Shown here: positions 1 to 7,561 of the stretch, piece after piece
How positions within the stretch are numbered: position 1 is the first letter of the stretch
Layout of the letters: each line of letters starts with the position of its first letter
Virus record (IMG/VR): IMGVR_UViG_3300005253_000186
Span: 20,458-84,457 of that record
Origin: a virus
DNA: 64,000 bases
Strand: one strand, 5' to 3'
Translations under genes and position numbers: made by a program
Notes under the pieces: generated by a model
What the model saw: only the letters and a program-made list of their open reading frames with translations
Told to the model about the DNA's origin: nothing
Databases searched by the model: none

Positions 1-135
1 GGCGAACTCGTAGCGCCTCCCTTTTCTCTCGCCAGCGATCCACTCCATGAAGTGCAAGAGCGCCCTGTATTCGGTGTCCTGTTCGCTCAGCCTCGTGGCC
101 ATGGGGTACTTCTTAATGTCTCTAGCTGTCGCCAT
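1..135 (-). CDS. hypothetical protein, partial (runs off the window)
   Basis: The start ATG at 135 follows an AAGGAGC ribosome site. The 45 visible residues begin MATARDIKKYPMATRLSEQD and are charged and probably helical. The 3' end lies outside the window, so no function can be given. It overlaps a possible 25-residue gene upstream. Confidence 0.7.
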   Translation of the reverse strand, partial: MATARDIKKYPMATRLSEQDTEYRALLHFMEWIAGERKGRRYEFA

Positions 136-199
136 CTTTCAGCTCCTTTCTGATGAATTCCTTCAGGCCTTCGAACAACTTTACATCGCCAGTTTTCAC
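122..199 (-). CDS. possible 25-residue peptide, GTG start
   Basis: A GTG codon 4 bases after GAGGGA opens a 25-codon frame, product MKTGDVKLFEGLKEFIRKEL plus KDGDS. It fits between the zinc-ribbon gene and the next ATG and overlaps that gene by 14 bases, as neighbours here often do. It looks like one amphipathic helix. The support is the ribosome site and the spacing only. Confidence 0.4.
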   Translation of the reverse strand: MKTGDVKLFEGLKEFIRKELKDGDS

Positions 200-206
200 G
201 TTTCCC

Positions 207-449
207 TCAACGATCTTTAATCAGCTCGCTCAGCAGGCCATGCTCTTTGAGCACCTCACAACTATCGCAGATCTTGTACACAAAATTACGATGGCCTTCG
301 GGCAGCGTGATGATGTGACCGTCACAGCCTTTGCAGTAGTAGTACATGGAGCTCCCGGCAGGCAACGAGCTGTTGTCTATTCGCTCCTCGTTCCGGTTGG
401 CGAGCTTCCTTCGGACAAACATGCGGCAGCATACCGCCAGATCAGGCAT
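207..449 (-). CDS. small zinc-ribbon protein
   Basis: 80 residues from an ATG preceded by TTGAGGAGATTCGAG. The start overlaps the stop of the NADAR gene (ATGCCTGA), so translation is probably coupled. Two CxxC pairs (CKGC and CDSC, about 25 residues apart in the C-terminal half) form a likely zinc knuckle. There is no enzymatic signature. An earlier in-frame ATG at 470 lacks a good ribosome site and was not used. Confidence 0.75.
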   Translation of the reverse strand: MPDLAVCCRMFVRRKLANRNEERIDNSSLPAGSSMYYYCKGCDGHIITLPEGHRNFVYKICDSCEVLKEHGLLSELIKDR

Positions 450-900
450 CTCGAATCTCCTCAAGTTCAACCCTGACCTTCATCAGGATTCGGCCCAGGT
501 GGTTGTAGCCGGGGTAGTCACACGATGACGAACCACATGTACAGTTACCCCAGAAGTTGTCGTGCCACCGGTTAGTTTCAACTATCTCGGCGTCTTCGGT
601 AGCCAATAGCTTTCTCGTGAGGGATGAGTTTCCGGCGAACTTGGAGTGGACGATCCTGTCCATGATGCCGAGCTTGACCTGGTCCCAATCGTTCCGCAAG
701 GTGATCTTCTTGCCGACCTTCTTGGATGCGCCTGGCGTCAGGCATAGCTGGATCATGGTCTTCTCGTCCTTGTCATGCGTCTTGGCCGCTTGGTACGCAT
801 GCTCAGAGGTTTCCCACGTGACGCCGTCGTATTTGACCCGGTGGCCCGAGAAATTGGACAGGAAGTTGTACTTTCCCCTGAAGTTCTCAATGGTATCCAT
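442..900 (-). CDS. NADAR (YbiA-like) domain protein
   Basis: 152 residues, the whole length of a stand-alone NADAR domain. Visible family blocks are FRGKYNFLSNF near the N-terminus, W-x-TSEHAYQAAK around residue 30-40, the PGASKKVGKK loop, RNDWDQVK, IVxxKF, WHDNFWGNC and the C-terminal NHLGRILMKVR. NADAR proteins are N-glycosidases acting on riboflavin-pathway intermediates or on ADP-ribose attached to nucleic acid. In phages they are discussed as part of NAD/ADP-ribose-based conflict with the host. The Cys-rich insert CTCGSSSC before the last block is unusual. The family assignment rests on motifs; the phage role is inferred. Confidence 0.9.
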   Translation of the reverse strand: MDTIENFRGKYNFLSNFSGHRVKYDGVTWETSEHAYQAAKTHDKDEKTMIQLCLTPGASKKVGKKITLRNDWDQVKLGIMDRIVHSKFAGNSSLTRKLLATEDAEIVETNRWHDNFWGNCTCGSSSCDYPGYNHLGRILMKVRVELEEIRDA

Positions 901-911
901 CTTTCTATCCC

Positions 912-1322
912 TCAGATCGTGTAGGCGGTTGAATAGAACTCCGTGGGCTTCTTGGTCTTGACTCTGATCACGTCGAAGAGCTTGCTCATGATGTTGAGCT
1001 CTGGAAGGAGATTGCTCATTTCTTCGCTGTAATAGATCTGACGTGTGATGATGATGCCTTCTTTCTCGTTTCCGTAATACTCGTCGGAATCACACGCCCA
1101 GCAGTAGTTGAAGACGACTTCTTCAATCAAGATTTGCCCTTGACAGCGTTCGGGAAGGGGGCCGCCCTTGGTATTGAAGGTTATTATCCCTTCCATCTCG
1201 CCAGGTGTGACGATGATACCAGAGGCCTTCAATTCATCTTTTACCCTAGAAATCCAGTCCTTGGCGTACTCCTCGTCGCACTGGATCTCGATGTTGAAAC
1301 AGGGCCCTATGCCCATTATCAT
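912..1322 (-). CDS. hypothetical protein
   Basis: 136 residues. The start sits in AAGGAGGGTATGATAATG: either ATG (1322 or 1316) is possible, and the first overlaps the stop of the gene upstream. Mixed alpha/beta composition, a CWACDSDEYYG segment but no paired CxxC, no membrane segment. Not recognised. Confidence 0.8.
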   Translation of the reverse strand: MIMGIGPCFNIEIQCDEEYAKDWISRVKDELKASGIIVTPGEMEGIITFNTKGGPLPERCQGQILIEEVVFNYCWACDSDEYYGNEKEGIIITRQIYYSEEMSNLLPELNIMSKLFDVIRVKTKKPTEFYSTAYTI

Positions 1323-1984
1323 ACCCTCCTTAGGTTCAGCGTCGGTCTCGAATCGTACCCCTCGATCTTCAGCTCAAGATTGGAAATTTCCTTTCCCGAC
1401 AAGAACATAGAGATGACCCTCGTGGCCTCGGCAGGGCGGCCATTAAACAAGAAACTCATGCTGACCCTGGTCTTCTCGGGTTCCATCTCGGAGGCATCGT
1501 CATTATCATCCTTCTTTGCCATCGGAAACTCCTTGTCAATCGATCTCTTCGCGCCATCCAGAGAGTCCCATGCGCGGACATTTTTGCGCGTCTTTGTCCT
1601 GAGAGAGGTCCAGTTATCCTTCTTCCCGCCGACGTTCTCCTTGGCGTAGAATTTCTTTACCTTCGCCGCTCCGCATCGCTGAATGATGAAGCGATCATCG
1701 GATCGTATCCAGGTTAGTTTTAGAAAAGCATCTTCTTTCCAGTGGTCTTCCTGTCCCATCGGAAACTCCTTGTCGATTGCCTTCATGGCGTTGTGATGGG
1801 TCATCCATCTCCGCCGGACGCCAGGCTGCCCTTTCACGTCTAGGCTTGCCATCGGAGTATTTCCCTTAATTCTCCTCCTGGCTTTAGCCACCTTTAGGTC
1901 GCCACCCGTGTCTACCCATTCGACGAAGAATTCTTTATCCTTCCTTATCCATCCGCCGATGATCGGTTTCCAGTCAGCCTTCAT
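1319..1984 (-). CDS. hypothetical protein with an internal duplication
   Basis: 221 residues. Two blocks, around residues 67-76 and 147-156, repeat the pattern A-[MK]-[KR]-[AS]-IDKEFPM. Each is preceded by a basic stretch with a Trp and Ser/Thr-Leu-Arg, so the protein looks like two copies of a domain of about 80 residues. The start overlaps the stop of the next upstream gene by 4 bases. Function unknown. Confidence 0.75.
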   Translation of the reverse strand: MKADWKPIIGGWIRKDKEFFVEWVDTGGDLKVAKARRRIKGNTPMASLDVKGQPGVRRRWMTHHNAMKAIDKEFPMGQEDHWKEDAFLKLTWIRSDDRFIIQRCGAAKVKKFYAKENVGGKKDNWTSLRTKTRKNVRAWDSLDGAKRSIDKEFPMAKKDDNDDASEMEPEKTRVSMSFLFNGRPAEATRVISMFLSGKEISNLELKIEGYDSRPTLNLRRV

Positions 1985-2349
1985 CGCGCCCTCCTAGTTT
2001 GCTCCACGAGCTCGTCTCGGCACTGCCGGCAGAGGCGCCACTCAAGAGATTGTCCGAGGTGAATGACCCAAACGTACCGGACCCTTCGGCTACAGCCATT
2101 GCACCCGCCTGCTTGAATGGCGTCGGACTCGATTGCGACCATCCGGCGCCCTTCCTCGTCTGCACCAGGACGGATTGGGCCGGCCGTCTCGTTCCATGAC
2201 TCGATCGCTCCCTCCTTGGTCTTGCGGGACGGCCCATGCGCCCAGCAATCACGGCACCACACCTGGTACTCATTCTTGCCCTCGAGGTTGGTACAGGCCA
2301 CAGATATATCTCCGCCACCAGGACAATGCGGACACAGTTCGATCTTCAT
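1981..2349 (-). CDS. Lar-like zinc-ribbon protein
   Basis: 122 residues. The N-terminal half matches the Lar restriction-alleviation zinc-ribbon pattern: CPHCPGGG, then WCRDCWAHGP, then EGAIESWN. A second ribbon follows (CNGC and CRQC). Lar-type ribbons are common in phages; the founding member modulates type I restriction, but most have no known role. It lies in a tightly overlapping operon (stop/start overlap with both neighbours). Confidence 0.75.
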   Translation of the reverse strand: MKIELCPHCPGGGDISVACTNLEGKNEYQVWCRDCWAHGPSRKTKEGAIESWNETAGPIRPGADEEGRRMVAIESDAIQAGGCNGCSRRVRYVWVIHLGQSLEWRLCRQCRDELVEQTRRAR

Positions 2350-2999
2350 TTCTTCCTCCTTGGAGACTTTTTGGCGGCTTTACGCAAGCTGTCAGCGTAG
2401 AGCTGGCTGTCCATCGGAATCATGGCGCCCAGTTTCAGTTCCCTCATCCTTTCATATACCTCAATAGAGTGACCATCGAGATGCTTAGGTGAGATGTGGG
2501 CGACGTAGTGAAGCTCCATCGGAGTCATGTGCGTGCAGATGCGAGAATCATCAAACAGTTCAGAGAGGAATAGAGGAAGCCACGGAGTTTCCCAGTCCAA
2601 GAATATAAGCTTTTCGTTCTCCCTTTTGGGCTGTTCGATTTTGAATATGGGATCTTCCAGCATCTTCCAACTGCCTTCATCGTACTCGTCTGAATCCGCC
2701 GGTCCGCTCCACATATGCGGCTTCTTATCTTCAAAGACCCACCGAGTCGGATCAAAGATTGTGCCCTTGTACTCGACCCAGCCATGCCGATGGAACAAGA
2801 TATTGGGGCGCTCCACGTTGGAACCGTGGTATTTGCCGTAAACGGCTCTTGCGCCATTGCCGATCATCTTCGCCATAAGTACGGATACAACGTAGCACTT
2901 TCCCATCATAGTGGCGTAGACCTGCCTCCTCTTTGGAATATTTCTCTTCTCGCAGTACTCGGTGAGCACCTCTCTAAGGGTTGGGATCTTTACTGGCAC
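2346..2999 (-). CDS. putative transglutaminase/cysteine-peptidase-fold protein
   Basis: 217 residues. A candidate Cys-His-Asp triad is visible: Cys35 in MGKCYVVSV at the start of a helix, His72 in RHGWVEYKG, Asp83 in IFDPTRW. The spacing and the H-G-W-V-E / F-D-P-T blocks resemble transglutaminase-like cysteine hydrolases. The C-terminal third is basic and lysine-rich. The substrate is unknown. Overlaps the 3' end of the upstream gene by 26 bases. The fold call is inference from motif order. Confidence 0.6.
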   Translation of the reverse strand: MPVKIPTLREVLTEYCEKRNIPKRRQVYATMMGKCYVVSVLMAKMIGNGARAVYGKYHGSNVERPNILFHRHGWVEYKGTIFDPTRWVFEDKKPHMWSGPADSDEYDEGSWKMLEDPIFKIEQPKRENEKLIFLDWETPWLPLFLSELFDDSRICTHMTPMELHYVAHISPKHLDGHSIEVYERMRELKLGAMIPMDSQLYADSLRKAAKKSPRRKK

Positions 3000-3186
3000 G
3001 TTCTTCCTCCCTTTTCTTCATCTCCATCTCGGCCAGAGCATTGCCGAGCGACCACGCCTGCTTGGCGATCTTCTTCTCTGGCTCTGCGTAGTTGATGTAC
3101 GGACTCTTGTCCCCCAGGGTTCCGGTGATGATTGCCTTGATGAACTCAACCCGCATCTGCCTCTTGGTCAAATCTTCGTGCGCCAT
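2974..3186 (-). CDS. hypothetical small protein
   Basis: 70 residues with start context GAGAGATCATG. Charged, probably two helices with a lysine/glutamate-rich tail (MEMKKREEERA). It is the first gene after an intrinsic terminator. Not recognised. Confidence 0.7.
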   Translation of the reverse strand: MAHEDLTKRQMRVEFIKAIITGTLGDKSPYINYAEPEKKIAKQAWSLGNALAEMEMKKREEERASKDPNP

Positions 3187-3199
3187 GATCTCTCCATGT

Positions 3200-3227
3200 A
3201 AAAAGACGGGCCGTGATTAAGCCCGCC
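3200..3227 (-). terminator. intrinsic terminator
   Basis: On the minus strand a 7-bp stem, GGCGGGC paired with GCCCGTC across an 8-base loop, is followed by TTTTT. It ends transcription from the HTH/zinc-ribbon gene just upstream. Confidence 0.8.
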
Positions 3228-3243
3228 TAAGGAACTTGTCCGA

Positions 3244-3666
3244 TCAGCCATCCAGGACCGCAGGAGAACGTACATTCATGCCCTTCCTGCGCCTCTCCAT
3301 GTACCCATTTTGGCACGAATGGCATCTCGTTGGAAAATTCAGGAGCTTCCTGTCGAACCACTCCATATATTCTGGATATTCCGGTTCTGGCGGCAGTAGG
3401 CCCCCACATTCTTTGCAGGGCAGAGACCCGACAAATTTCGCGATCAGCTTCCTGACTCTCACCTGTAGCCTCCGGACCTTGTAATTTCCCATCCGGTATA
3501 TGGTCGAGCGGGATACCCCAATCCTCTCAGCCATGGAGATCGCGTTGACTCCACTGTCTTCCCGATACTTCTTGATCAGTTGACACAAATACCATACATG
3601 ATTCGAGACTTGCTTCTCTCCGCTTTCTTTCGCACTTCTCCTGTATCGATCATATTTCGTTTTCAT
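3244..3666 (-). CDS. helix-turn-helix plus zinc-ribbon DNA-binding protein
   Basis: 140 residues from the ATG after CAGGAGATCATC. A helix-turn-helix lies at about residues 42-64 (AISMAERIGVSRSTIYRMG). It is followed by a zinc ribbon with C84/C87 (CKEC) and C115/C118 (CHSC). This is probably a transcriptional regulator or DNA-binding accessory. It is followed by a terminator, so it forms its own 3' transcript end. The 230-base region upstream may be its regulated leader. Confidence 0.8.
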   Translation of the reverse strand: MKTKYDRYRRSAKESGEKQVSNHVWYLCQLIKKYREDSGVNAISMAERIGVSRSTIYRMGNYKVRRLQVRVRKLIAKFVGSLPCKECGGLLPPEPEYPEYMEWFDRKLLNFPTRCHSCQNGYMERRRKGMNVRSPAVLDG

Positions 3667-3896
3667 GATGATCTCCTGGACTATAGGAACTGACAGGCGG
3701 CCGGATTCCACCACCCGGACCGAAGAGGGCTTACAGGTGCAATGGTCGACAGACCGCCCATGCCCCATCTACCAACGCCACATCCTCCACCTGGGGTGGT
3801 GTGGACTTGGGCCAGCTTTCGCTGGACGCCAGAGGTCCACCCCGTGATTCCCCATGCCCAACCTACGCGCTGCCGCGCCGCGCCTGTCAGTGCCTG
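3667..3896 (-). other. 230-bp non-coding region upstream of the HTH gene
   Basis: No convincing reading frame. It holds a tandem ACTGACAGGC repeat next to a GCGCGGC run just downstream of the XRE-type gene stop, and several GC-rich short hairpins. It is probably a leader or intergenic regulatory segment. No promoter could be assigned. Confidence 0.4.
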
Positions 3897-4274
3897 TCAG
3901 TCCACTTCAATGGTGATGCTCATCCTTCCGAATGACAGTTTGAGCGGCGGAGTGGTCGAGCTGCCCGTGTCCAGACCCAGGGCCTCCTCGACCTCTCTCA
4001 TGTTGGGCAACTCCACGGGCTCCGGCGATCTTGCCTGTCGGCGGACCGGCTTCCTGGGCGCACTGCTGCCGTTGCCGCCGAGCAACTTGAGTAGCTTCTT
4101 GTGCGTCCTGTCATGGAGGCGCTTCGACTTGTTCTTTTCCAGATTGACGATGACTCCGCCAGAGATGCCCATCTTCTCTGACAGTTCATTGACGCTCATG
4201 CCCTTGTTCTCGCGGAGCTTCCTTAGGCGAACGCCTATGTCCCGAAGTTCCGACTTGACTGATGTTCCCTTCAT
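3897..4274 (-). CDS. XRE-family HTH regulator
   Basis: 125 residues. Residues 8-65 form a Cro/CI-type helix-turn-helix (IGVRLRKLRENKGMSVNEL, then MGISGGVIVNLEKNK), with a proline-rich linker and a short hydrophobic/acidic C-terminus. It has a GGTATAAG promoter 48 bases upstream and a GGAGGGAAGAACC ribosome site, so it begins a transcript. It probably regulates phage early or middle genes. Confidence 0.85.
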   Translation of the reverse strand: MKGTSVKSELRDIGVRLRKLRENKGMSVNELSEKMGISGGVIVNLEKNKSKRLHDRTHKKLLKLLGGNGSSAPRKPVRRQARSPEPVELPNMREVEEALGLDTGSSTTPPLKLSFGRMSITIEVD

Positions 4275-4321
4275 GGTTCTTCCCTCCTGGTGGGTGAGAA
4301 ATACGAAACAACTCTAGTCTT

Positions 4322-4329
4322 CTTATACC
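4322..4329 (-). promoter_or_regulatory. GGTATAAG promoter motif
   Basis: GGTATAAG directly follows an intrinsic terminator and lies 48 bases upstream of the XRE gene start. TTTTAGCTTT precedes it, as at 25455. It belongs to a motif strongly enriched in minus-strand intergenic gaps. Confidence 0.7.
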
Positions 4330-4337
4330 GTAAAGCT

Positions 4338-4365
4338 AAAAGGGAGAGGCAGACGACCCTCTCCC
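4338..4365 (-). terminator. intrinsic terminator
   Basis: GGGAGAGG and CCTCTCCC pair across an 8-base loop, followed by TTTTAG on the minus strand. It closes the lysine-rich-tail gene at 4463 and sits back to back with the next promoter. Confidence 0.85.
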
Positions 4366-4462
4366 CCAGCCGGCTAAGCCGACTTCTTAAAGAAGCGGGA
4401 GGGGCGTATGCACGGCTGCCGGCCCCAGGTGGTCGGCAGAAATGATCGCCTCCCCCCGCCCT

Positions 4463-5044
4463 TTACGTTCTGCGGTTAGGCGTCACGATGTGATGCTTTT
4501 TGATGGTTGCCCTTAAGGCAGACATGTGCCGATAGACGGCCAGGAAGTACAGCTTGGATTCCTGGAACGCTCTCTGCTTCACGAGCTTGGCCATCCTGTT
4601 GCCCTCGAACATCGCGGGCTTGGTCCTGCGGAGGATGGTCATGATGGCCCTGTAGTTCGACAGGCACCATCTGTAGAGTTCGTGAAACGTCGGGTTCAGC
4701 GTGTAACAGCGTTTCTCCCAAACCCAGACGATCACGAAGTTTCGATCTCGGAGATCGGCCATGGCGGGGCCATAGATCTCGTTATGGTACCCCTCCTTCT
4801 TGACGGCCCTTCTGAGATCGTCAGGATGGACGTACCGCTTCTTCCTCAGTGCTTTGAGGACAACATCACTCAGGGCCGTCTGCTGACTCCCTGGTGGCGA
4901 CGACTTCTTCCTGGCTTTCCCGGGAGTCGCCTTTTTGTTCGTTCTTACGTGCCTGAGACTCTTCCCCTTCTTTTTAGACTTCGGCGGGGTCTTCTTCGTA
5001 GTACGTGTTGACGGCCTGCTCCTTGCTGCTTTCGTCTTCGCCAA
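4463..5044 (-). CDS. lysine-tail (histone H1-like) protein
   Basis: 193 residues from a TTG start after GAGGAGGTAGTTTCAA; no ATG fits. The first 55 residues are a Lys/Arg/Ser/Thr/Pro tail resembling histone H1, then an alpha-helical, probably winged-helix region (SDVVLKALRKKRYVHPDD, DLRDRNFVIVWVW) and a basic C-terminus. Likely DNA-binding or nucleoid-associated. Overlaps the upstream gene by 71 bases. Two other proteins with such tails flank the CCAGCC array. Confidence 0.7.
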   Translation of the reverse strand: MAKTKAARSRPSTRTTKKTPPKSKKKGKSLRHVRTNKKATPGKARKKSSPPGSQQTALSDVVLKALRKKRYVHPDDLRRAVKKEGYHNEIYGPAMADLRDRNFVIVWVWEKRCYTLNPTFHELYRWCLSNYRAIMTILRRTKPAMFEGNRMAKLVKQRAFQESKLYFLAVYRHMSALRATIKKHHIVTPNRRT

Positions 5045-5285
5045 TTGAAACTACCTCCTCTTTCTCGGTTCCCTGTGGATCTTCCTGGTCCACCCTGGGC
5101 GCGCCTGGCCCCTGCCTGAGATCATCGTCCTCGATGGCCCGTCTCAGCTTGGTGTTTAAGAGATCCACCATGATCCCCTGCATGCCCTTGTCCTGACACT
5201 GAGTACGGAATACAATATCATCATCGTGTTCATGTAGACGGATGCGACACTCCACGTCTCCGTTGACCTCGAACCATATACGCAT
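4974..5285 (-). CDS. acidic hypothetical protein
   Basis: 103 residues. The N-terminal half is beta-rich (MRIWFEVNGDVECRIRLHEH) and the C-terminus is strongly acidic. A GGTATAAG promoter is 25 bases upstream and AAAAGGAGGTG is the ribosome site. Its 3' end overlaps the lysine-tail gene; an acidic protein coupled to a very basic one could form a complex (inference). Confidence 0.75.
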   Translation of the reverse strand: MRIWFEVNGDVECRIRLHEHDDDIVFRTQCQDKGMQGIMVDLLNTKLRRAIEDDDLRQGPGAPRVDQEDPQGTEKEEVVSIGEDESSKEQAVNTYYEEDPAEV

Positions 5286-5309
5286 GCATACACCTCCTTT
5301 TCGGCTGAT

Positions 5310-5317
5310 CTTATACC
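5310..5317 (-). promoter_or_regulatory. GGTATAAG promoter motif
   Basis: GGTATAAG 25 bases upstream of the start of the acidic protein gene, with AAGGAGG between the two. Same motif as in other minus-strand gaps. Confidence 0.65.
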
Positions 5318-5326
5318 AGCTATTTT

Positions 5327-5902
5327 CTATCGGTTTCGCCTCGCAGCATTCCTGGCTTTACCGATACCTTTTCCCGTAAGGGCGTACTTCTCCCCAGACT
5401 TCTTGAGCTCCCCGCTCGCCACCATGGAATCCAGGATGAAGGCCAGATTCCCGCTCTTCTTATCCATCCACGGGTCAATGTCCATGGCAGAATCAGACCC
5501 TCGGCCGCACCAGATCCCCGCGGCGCGGATACGCCTGGCGATCTTGCGGACCCTGTCTCGCTCGTATCCAGTGAACTTCGTGATTCGGTCGGCGTTAGGG
5601 CCTACGGACATGCACGACAAAAGAACGACAGCGGACTGGAAGAAATACTGATCATCCTGAGACTTGCATTCAAGTACTTCTTCGACGATCCTTTTTACTT
5701 CTTCCAGGTCTGGATGAAGGCATGAGCTCTTCGTCGACCTCTTTGGCGAGTCTAGCCTCGTAGTAGTCTTCGGGTTCGTCGGTGTGAACCCAAGCCTCTC
5801 CCTCTGGTTCTTCCTTGGCCTGGCCGAGATCAGGCTCGTTGACCGGAATGGAATCGGAGCTGGTATCGCTGATAATGAATGCCAGTGCTGCGTCTTCGCC
5901 AT
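5327..5902 (-). CDS. hypothetical winged-helix-like protein, start uncertain
   Basis: The frame is open for 191 codons, but the first ~65 residues lie antiphase inside the upstream gene and look like shadow sequence. The credible core starts about residue 66 (PDLEEVKRIVEEVLECKSQ) and includes PNADRITKFTGYERDRVRKIARRIRAAGIW, a helix-turn-helix-like segment, then a basic C-terminus. No ATG, GTG or TTG lies near the core. An ATG at 5902 has GGAG upstream. A +1 frameshift from the upstream gene or a rare start are alternatives. Confidence 0.5.
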   Translation of the reverse strand: MAKTQHWHSLSAIPAPIPFRSTSLISARPRKNQRERLGFTPTNPKTTTRLDSPKRSTKSSCLHPDLEEVKRIVEEVLECKSQDDQYFFQSAVVLLSCMSVGPNADRITKFTGYERDRVRKIARRIRAAGIWCGRGSDSAMDIDPWMDKKSGNLAFILDSMVASGELKKSGEKYALTGKGIGKARNAARRNR

Positions 5903-6221
5903 AGTTCTGCTCCACTTGTTCAGCCTGAACCACGGACCGTCGGATCGCGATCTCCTCAGGCTCCTTTGCCAATTTCCTGATCGCCCGGGCTGTCTCGTCG
6001 GACGACCGGTCTTCGCACATCATTGCACAGACCTCGAAAGCCTCTCGCAGACTCTTTCCTTCATGAATGCACGCTGCGCACACGAAGTCCGGGGCCCAGT
6101 CCACGATGCCCAGCCCTATGGCGTTTTCTACGAAGTGCCCGCACGGCAACTTCGGCCTTTCCTCCATTTCCTTCTTCAAGATGTTGCGGTCCTCCGTGGT
6201 TAAAGTAGATTTGATAAACAT
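5670..6221 (-). CDS. zinc-binding hypothetical protein
   Basis: 183 residues from the ATG after CAGGGAGTATCTC, preferred over an ATG at 6254 that lies only a few bases after the promoter motif and lacks a ribosome site. Contains CGHF and CAAC, a likely zinc site, then an acidic C-terminal half. Function unknown. Its last ~230 bases overlap the next open frame. Confidence 0.7.
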   Translation of the reverse strand: MFIKSTLTTEDRNILKKEMEERPKLPCGHFVENAIGLGIVDWAPDFVCAACIHEGKSLREAFEVCAMMCEDRSSDETARAIRKLAKEPEEIAIRRSVVQAEQVEQNYGEDAALAFIISDTSSDSIPVNEPDLGQAKEEPEGEAWVHTDEPEDYYEARLAKEVDEELMPSSRPGRSKKDRRRST

Positions 6222-6260
6222 GAGATACTCCCTGGTGGCATGGTTTATGTTCATATTTTT

Positions 6261-6268
6261 CTTATACC
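6261..6268 (-). promoter_or_regulatory. GGTATAAG promoter motif
   Basis: GGTATAAG followed by AAAAATATG, 40 bases before the chosen start of the gene at 6221. It decides against the upstream ATG at 6254, which would be almost leaderless. Confidence 0.65.
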
Positions 6269-6272
6269 TGAA

Positions 6273-7142
6273 TCAATAGCCAGCGAGGAACTTCTCGAAG
6301 TTTTGCCTAAAGATCGCATCCGCCACGCAGATCACAGGGTGGAACCCGTTCCTTGTTCTGGACCATAGGTGTCTGCGACCAGCATCCCGGTAGTAGGAAT
6401 CGGTATGGCAGATGTTTAAGGTGATGCTGCCACTGTTGCCGTTAACCGAACGATTCAGGTGCAGGTGACACAGGGTGATCTTGCCTCTCTTGGTCTTTTT
6501 CGACTTCTCGATCACCACATTCCGCACAATGTATGTCCTATCAAAGCCCCCTTCCTCCGCGAGGATAATGGTTTCTCCTCTGAAGCTCCTAATGAAGTTC
6601 ACGGTCTGATTGCCGCGGAGCCTGACAAACTGCCTGCGCAGGAAGTGATACATAACCAGGTTGCTGACCATGATGGACAGATTGAACCCGCCCTGCGACT
6701 CGCATGTTCTCACGTATGCGGTTGCAAGTTTACTGGTGTCGTTGTCTAAGAACGCATCCCCCATATTGGCTTCTATGGCGAAGTACCCCGCCCTGGTTCT
6801 GTCTGAATTGGGGATGTGTGTAAATCCAGGCCTCTCCATAACCACTGAGATCTTATCCGAGACGACGCTGCAATTGGCCTTGGGGCTCACCCCGTATATT
6901 CTCGGGGTCTGCGCGTCGTTCCGGACCATGTAGTCGATCACCTCTACGAAGTTGTCGATCTCCCTGCGAACCCCCTCGACGTAGACTCTCTTCCGCATGA
7001 TTTCTTTGGTGTACTTAACCTTCGCCCTCATGATGAGGTCAGTGGCTTCCCTCTGGGTCTGCTCGATCTCCTCCTTGAGATGCCTGATCGTCTGCTTGAA
7101 ATCCGTCGCCAACGCCTTCAGGAGGCGCTTTTCTGTCCACAT
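6273..7142 (-). CDS. hypothetical protein with N-terminal coiled coil
   Basis: 289 residues from the ATG after GGAAGGAAGGGGGCACAG. Residues 1-75 are a coiled coil (repeated Leu/Ile with Lys/Glu). The rest is beta-rich and contains FRGETIILAEEGGFDRTYIV and a His/Cys-rich stretch near KITLCHLHLN. No known motif. Longer upstream codons in frame lack a ribosome site. Confidence 0.75.
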   Translation of the reverse strand: MWTEKRLLKALATDFKQTIRHLKEEIEQTQREATDLIMRAKVKYTKEIMRKRVYVEGVRREIDNFVEVIDYMVRNDAQTPRIYGVSPKANCSVVSDKISVVMERPGFTHIPNSDRTRAGYFAIEANMGDAFLDNDTSKLATAYVRTCESQGGFNLSIMVSNLVMYHFLRRQFVRLRGNQTVNFIRSFRGETIILAEEGGFDRTYIVRNVVIEKSKKTKRGKITLCHLHLNRSVNGNSGSITLNICHTDSYYRDAGRRHLWSRTRNGFHPVICVADAIFRQNFEKFLAGY

Positions 7143-7164
7143 CTGTGCCCCCTTCCTTCCGGAT

Positions 7165-7527
7165 TCACGGGTAATATGGGTCTCTCTTGTAGCCGCTCTT
7201 TCGCCTCTTGACAGGTGCGCCAGAAAGACTATTTGTATGAACCCAAATGGCATACCAGCTCTGCTTATAGAATTTGTAACCGGACTTGAACGATCGCAGA
7301 TAGTTTCGAATTGTTTTTCGCTTACGGAAGTCCCTCTCGTGGGCCTCCATGATCGTATGTTCATTATTCACCGCGATTCGGCCGAGTGTCCACACTGGGC
7401 GACTTACCCCCTGACACAACGTCCAGATCCGACCTTGAAATACAACTTCATCGCCAAGGTTGTAATCAGGTATCCATCGAAGGGAGACCCACACCATGAA
7501 CAGCCACCATTTTATTTTGATCATCAT
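7165..7527 (-). CDS. hypothetical basic protein
   Basis: 120 residues, start ATGATG after AAAGGAG. Aromatic-rich N-terminus (WWLFMVWVSLRW), an SH3-like segment (LGDEVVFQGRIW) and a basic C-terminus. Preceded by an intrinsic terminator. Not recognised. Confidence 0.7.
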   Translation of the reverse strand: MMIKIKWWLFMVWVSLRWIPDYNLGDEVVFQGRIWTLCQGVSRPVWTLGRIAVNNEHTIMEAHERDFRKRKTIRNYLRSFKSGYKFYKQSWYAIWVHTNSLSGAPVKRRKSGYKRDPYYP

Positions 7528-7541
7528 TTCTCCTTTCGGCT

Positions 7542-7561
7542 AAAAAGAGCCCGAAGGCCCT
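7542..7561 (-). terminator. intrinsic terminator
   Basis: AGGGCC-TTCG-GGCTCT hairpin with a UUCG tetraloop followed by TTTTT on the minus strand. It overlaps the stop of the upstream gene. Confidence 0.85.

Noticed and set aside
1981-2318. Alternative frames overlapping the Lar-like gene
   Set aside because: Antisense or out-of-frame shadows; no ribosome sites and no conserved residues, whereas the 1981-2349 frame shows paired CxxC motifs.
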